A stretch of DNA of 32,295 bases, taken from assembly GCA_017532025.1 (NCBI GenBank), contig JAFXJX010000006.1:1-32295 (forward strand), written 5' to 3'. Of this stretch, positions 30,554 through 32,295 are shown one piece after another (the stretch's first letter is position 1; each line of letters begins with the position of its first letter). Below the pieces are notes generated by a model. It worked only from the letters and a program-made list of their open reading frames with translations. It was not told the origin of the DNA and ran no database searches. Position numbers and translations under genes: made by a program. This stretch comes from Clostridia bacterium (GTDB taxonomy: Bacteria; Bacillota; Clostridia; Oscillospirales; CAG-272).

Positions 30554-32122
30554 ATGAAGAAAAAACCGCTACTCACGCTTATCGCTCTCGCCATACTGAC
30601 GCTTATCTTCTCGGTTGGTTGTGACACCAACCAATCAAACAACCCGATTCAAACACAAACAACAACCGATACCGTAGCCGTCACACAACCTGTCGCACCC
30701 AAAGTAACAACCCCTTCCTCCACAACTGAAACACAAGAACCGTTATCGCTCAGGCTGATGACCTTCAATTTGCGTTTTGATACCACAAGCCATCCTTGTA
30801 TGTCTACCGAAGTACGTGGTGCACACCTGATGGAGATCATCAAAAAGTACATGCCCGACTCCATCAGCTTCAATGAAGCAACAAATAATTGGATGAACTA
30901 CTTGAATGAACAGATGACAGAATTGGGGTATAGCCATGTAAGCAGTGGACTGTCTTCCGTTCAAACGTATCCATTGCCGACAGGACTTGATAACAGACAA
31001 CAAAATCCCATTTTCTATCAATCTGCCAAGTATGAGCTTCTTGAATCGGATACGTTTTGGCTCTCGGAAACCCCGGAGCTTAACGGTTCTGTTTCGTGGG
31101 ATTCGTCCTGTGTACGTATTTGTACTTATGCCGTTTTGAAAAACAAAGAAAGCGGTGCAATCTATGCACACTTTGGAACACATTTGGACCACATCAGCGA
31201 AGAGGCTCGTCAAAACAGCATTCTCGTCATAGAATCGTATATCCGCGCCACATATAAAAAATACGGCGAAATCGGGATCGTGCTGTCTGGCGATTTTAAC
31301 GATACCAACCAATCCACAACCTACAAATCCATTATTTCATTTATGGATGATGCCTCAACTCTCGCAGAAACCAAGTTAGTTGTCGGAGCCACCGCCAACG
31401 GGTATAGCCCCGATCAATGGGAAGAAAACTACGCCGGCACTAAAAAGCCAACTGTTGCGGCTTCATCACCCATTGACTATATTTTCCTTGGCAAAAAAAC
31501 AGCTTCGGTTTCGGTTTACACCGTTGTCGACGATCTCTTCACTTTCGACTACAACGGAAAAACCTGGACAGATCATCCTATATCCGACCATTATGGCGTT
31601 TTTTGCAAAGCAATCTTCACTTCCCCCTCACAAAGTATAACCTATGATGAAACCCGATTACCGTACCGCAGCACGATTGTATCATCTCAAACGTCACCTT
31701 CCTCTTTTGAAGGTTTATCTGTTATCAACGATCGATTTAACATCTCGTCATCTCTCTTTGAAACCAAACCCATTGGTAATCTTTTCAAAAATGATGACTC
31801 TGTCGCTTCGATTCGTGTTGGAGGCAACAAACACGGAGTTTGGATAATAACGCTCACCGCTGATGCTCTCACCGAAATCAAAGGAATCTCCTTTACCACA
31901 GGCCAATCTTCGCCGACCACACCTCACACCCTTCGTATTTTTATTTCGAACAACGGAACATCCTGGTTGCAATTGGGCAAAGTTTACGCCGAAGATTTGG
32001 CTGCCTCAACCACATACTATATCTCGCTCGCCTCCCGAGTGCGTACCGATCAAATTAAGATTATATTCTCCGATTGTGTCAATCACACTGAGCTGACCAA
32101 CCTGACCGTATACGGAAAATAA
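30554..32122 (+). CDS. Lipoprotein with EEP domain and discoidin-like C-terminus (second of a tandem pair)
   Basis: A 522-residue paralog of the preceding protein in the same domain order: lipoprotein signal with lipid Cys at residue 23 (SVGC), a Thr/Gln/Pro-rich linker to about 62, EEP domain (about 65-355) with TFNLR, Glu108 in SFNEATNNW, GTHLDH (208-213), SGDFN (245-249), IDYIF and SDHYG (344-348), and a discoidin-like C-terminus (about 385-522). Long stretches are nearly the same in both (VRGAHLMEIIKKY, ASVSVYTVV, HPISDHYGVF), while the linker and the surface loop after GYSHV differ, the loop here (SSVQTYPLPTGLDNRQQ) lacking the Gly-rich run of the first copy. It has its own promoter and terminator. 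All catalytic residues are kept, so both should be active. AAGGAG precedes the ATG. Confidence 0.88.
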   Translation: MKKKPLLTLIALAILTLIFSVGCDTNQSNNPIQTQTTTDTVAVTQPVAPKVTTPSSTTETQEPLSLRLMTFNLRFDTTSHPCMSTEVRGAHLMEIIKKYMPDSISFNEATNNWMNYLNEQMTELGYSHVSSGLSSVQTYPLPTGLDNRQQNPIFYQSAKYELLESDTFWLSETPELNGSVSWDSSCVRICTYAVLKNKESGAIYAHFGTHLDHISEEARQNSILVIESYIRATYKKYGEIGIVLSGDFNDTNQSTTYKSIISFMDDASTLAETKLVVGATANGYSPDQWEENYAGTKKPTVAASSPIDYIFLGKKTASVSVYTVVDDLFTFDYNGKTWTDHPISDHYGVFCKAIFTSPSQSITYDETRLPYRSTIVSSQTSPSSFEGLSVINDRFNISSSLFETKPIGNLFKNDDSVASIRVGGNKHGVWIITLTADALTEIKGISFTTGQSSPTTPHTLRIFISNNGTSWLQLGKVYAEDLAASTTYYISLASRVRTDQIKIIFSDCVNHTELTNLTVYGK

Positions 32123-32136
32123 AACCACTTCGAGTC

Positions 32137-32173
32137 AACCACCCAAAACAGAAATTCCCTGTTTTGGGTGGTT
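32137..32173 (+). terminator. Terminator of the second EEP lipoprotein gene
   Basis: AACCACCCAAAACAG and CTGTTTTGGGTGGTT form a perfect 15-bp stem with a 7-base loop, running into a T tract. Confidence 0.9.
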
Positions 32174-32208
32174 TTTTTGTGCAAAACTACAAATCAAGAA
32201 GATAATTA

Positions 32209-32237
32209 TTGACAATTATAGGGTTATATAGTAAAAT
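32209..32237 (+). promoter_or_regulatory. Promoter for a gene beyond the window
   Basis: TTGACA (32209-32214), 17-base spacer, TAAAAT (32232-32237). No start codon with a ribosome binding site follows before the window ends at 32295. Confidence 0.65.
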
Positions 32238-32295
32238 AATTTAGTAGAAAAACAAACGATTGCGTTATTTGGTTGATACATAATCATGCAATCGA

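Overview
The window looks like a chromosomal segment of an uncultured, low-to-mid GC Gram-positive anaerobe of the class Clostridia (Bacillota), probably a gut lineage. Reasons: a holB-ricT-trmN6-rsmI cluster laid out as in Bacillus subtilis, a clostridial 2[4Fe-4S] ferredoxin, PPi-dependent phosphofructokinase, lipoproteins with Thr-rich linkers, AGGAGG-type ribosome binding sites, and sigma-A-type promoters that almost all have a 17-nt spacer. The taxonomic call is an inference from gene content. There is no sign of a plasmid or prophage; the only mobile DNA is a short transposase remnant.

Layout. 1-1.8 kb: end of a thiamine operon (thiH C-terminus, thiE, thiD), followed by a decayed thiC fossil that still has its ribosome binding site and three recognisable peptide blocks in three frames. 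1.8-2.5 kb: a small zinc-ribbon gene flanked by two different repeat arrays with about 20-bp period, one of them running into its -35 box. 2.5-8 kb (minus strand): tmRNA, smpB, rsmI, a trmN6-like methyltransferase, ferredoxin, a frame-disrupted ricT and holB. 8-10.6 kb: serC-serA operon with a leader carrying two perfect inverted repeats. 10.6-14.4 kb: PPi-phosphofructokinase, then, on the plus strand, thioredoxin plus a rhodanese lipoprotein and a CPA2-type antiporter. 14.4-17.6 kb: a minus-strand operon of a radical SAM/SPASM protein, AzlC, AzlD, PnuC and a leucine-rich-repeat protein. 17.6-24.7 kb: transposase remnant, small P-loop protein, phosphoglucose isomerase, then Gfo/Idh oxidoreductase, GNAT acetyltransferase, ABC-F ATPase and D,D-carboxypeptidase. 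24.9-32.1 kb (plus strand): a GH38 alpha-mannosidase with a C-terminal discoidin-like domain, broken by a one-base deletion, and two tandem paralogous lipoproteins with an endonuclease/exonuclease/phosphatase domain and a discoidin-like C-terminus. The window ends in a promoter for a gene outside it.

How the genes work together. The thiazole branch (ThiH) and the coupling steps (ThiD, ThiE) remain while ThiC, the only de novo source of the pyrimidine HMP in bacteria, is destroyed here; unless another thiC exists, the organism should depend on imported HMP. tmRNA and SmpB sit side by side as the trans-translation pair. Pgi and Pfp are glycolytic; SerC and SerA make serine. The right end looks like a carbohydrate or glycan-use region.

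Most unusual points: the thiC fossil, the two phased repeat arrays around the zinc-ribbon gene, the serC leader, and two single-base frameshifts (ricT, GH38), both explained by loss of one T from a TTT run in the sense strand, which makes sequence error a serious possibility.
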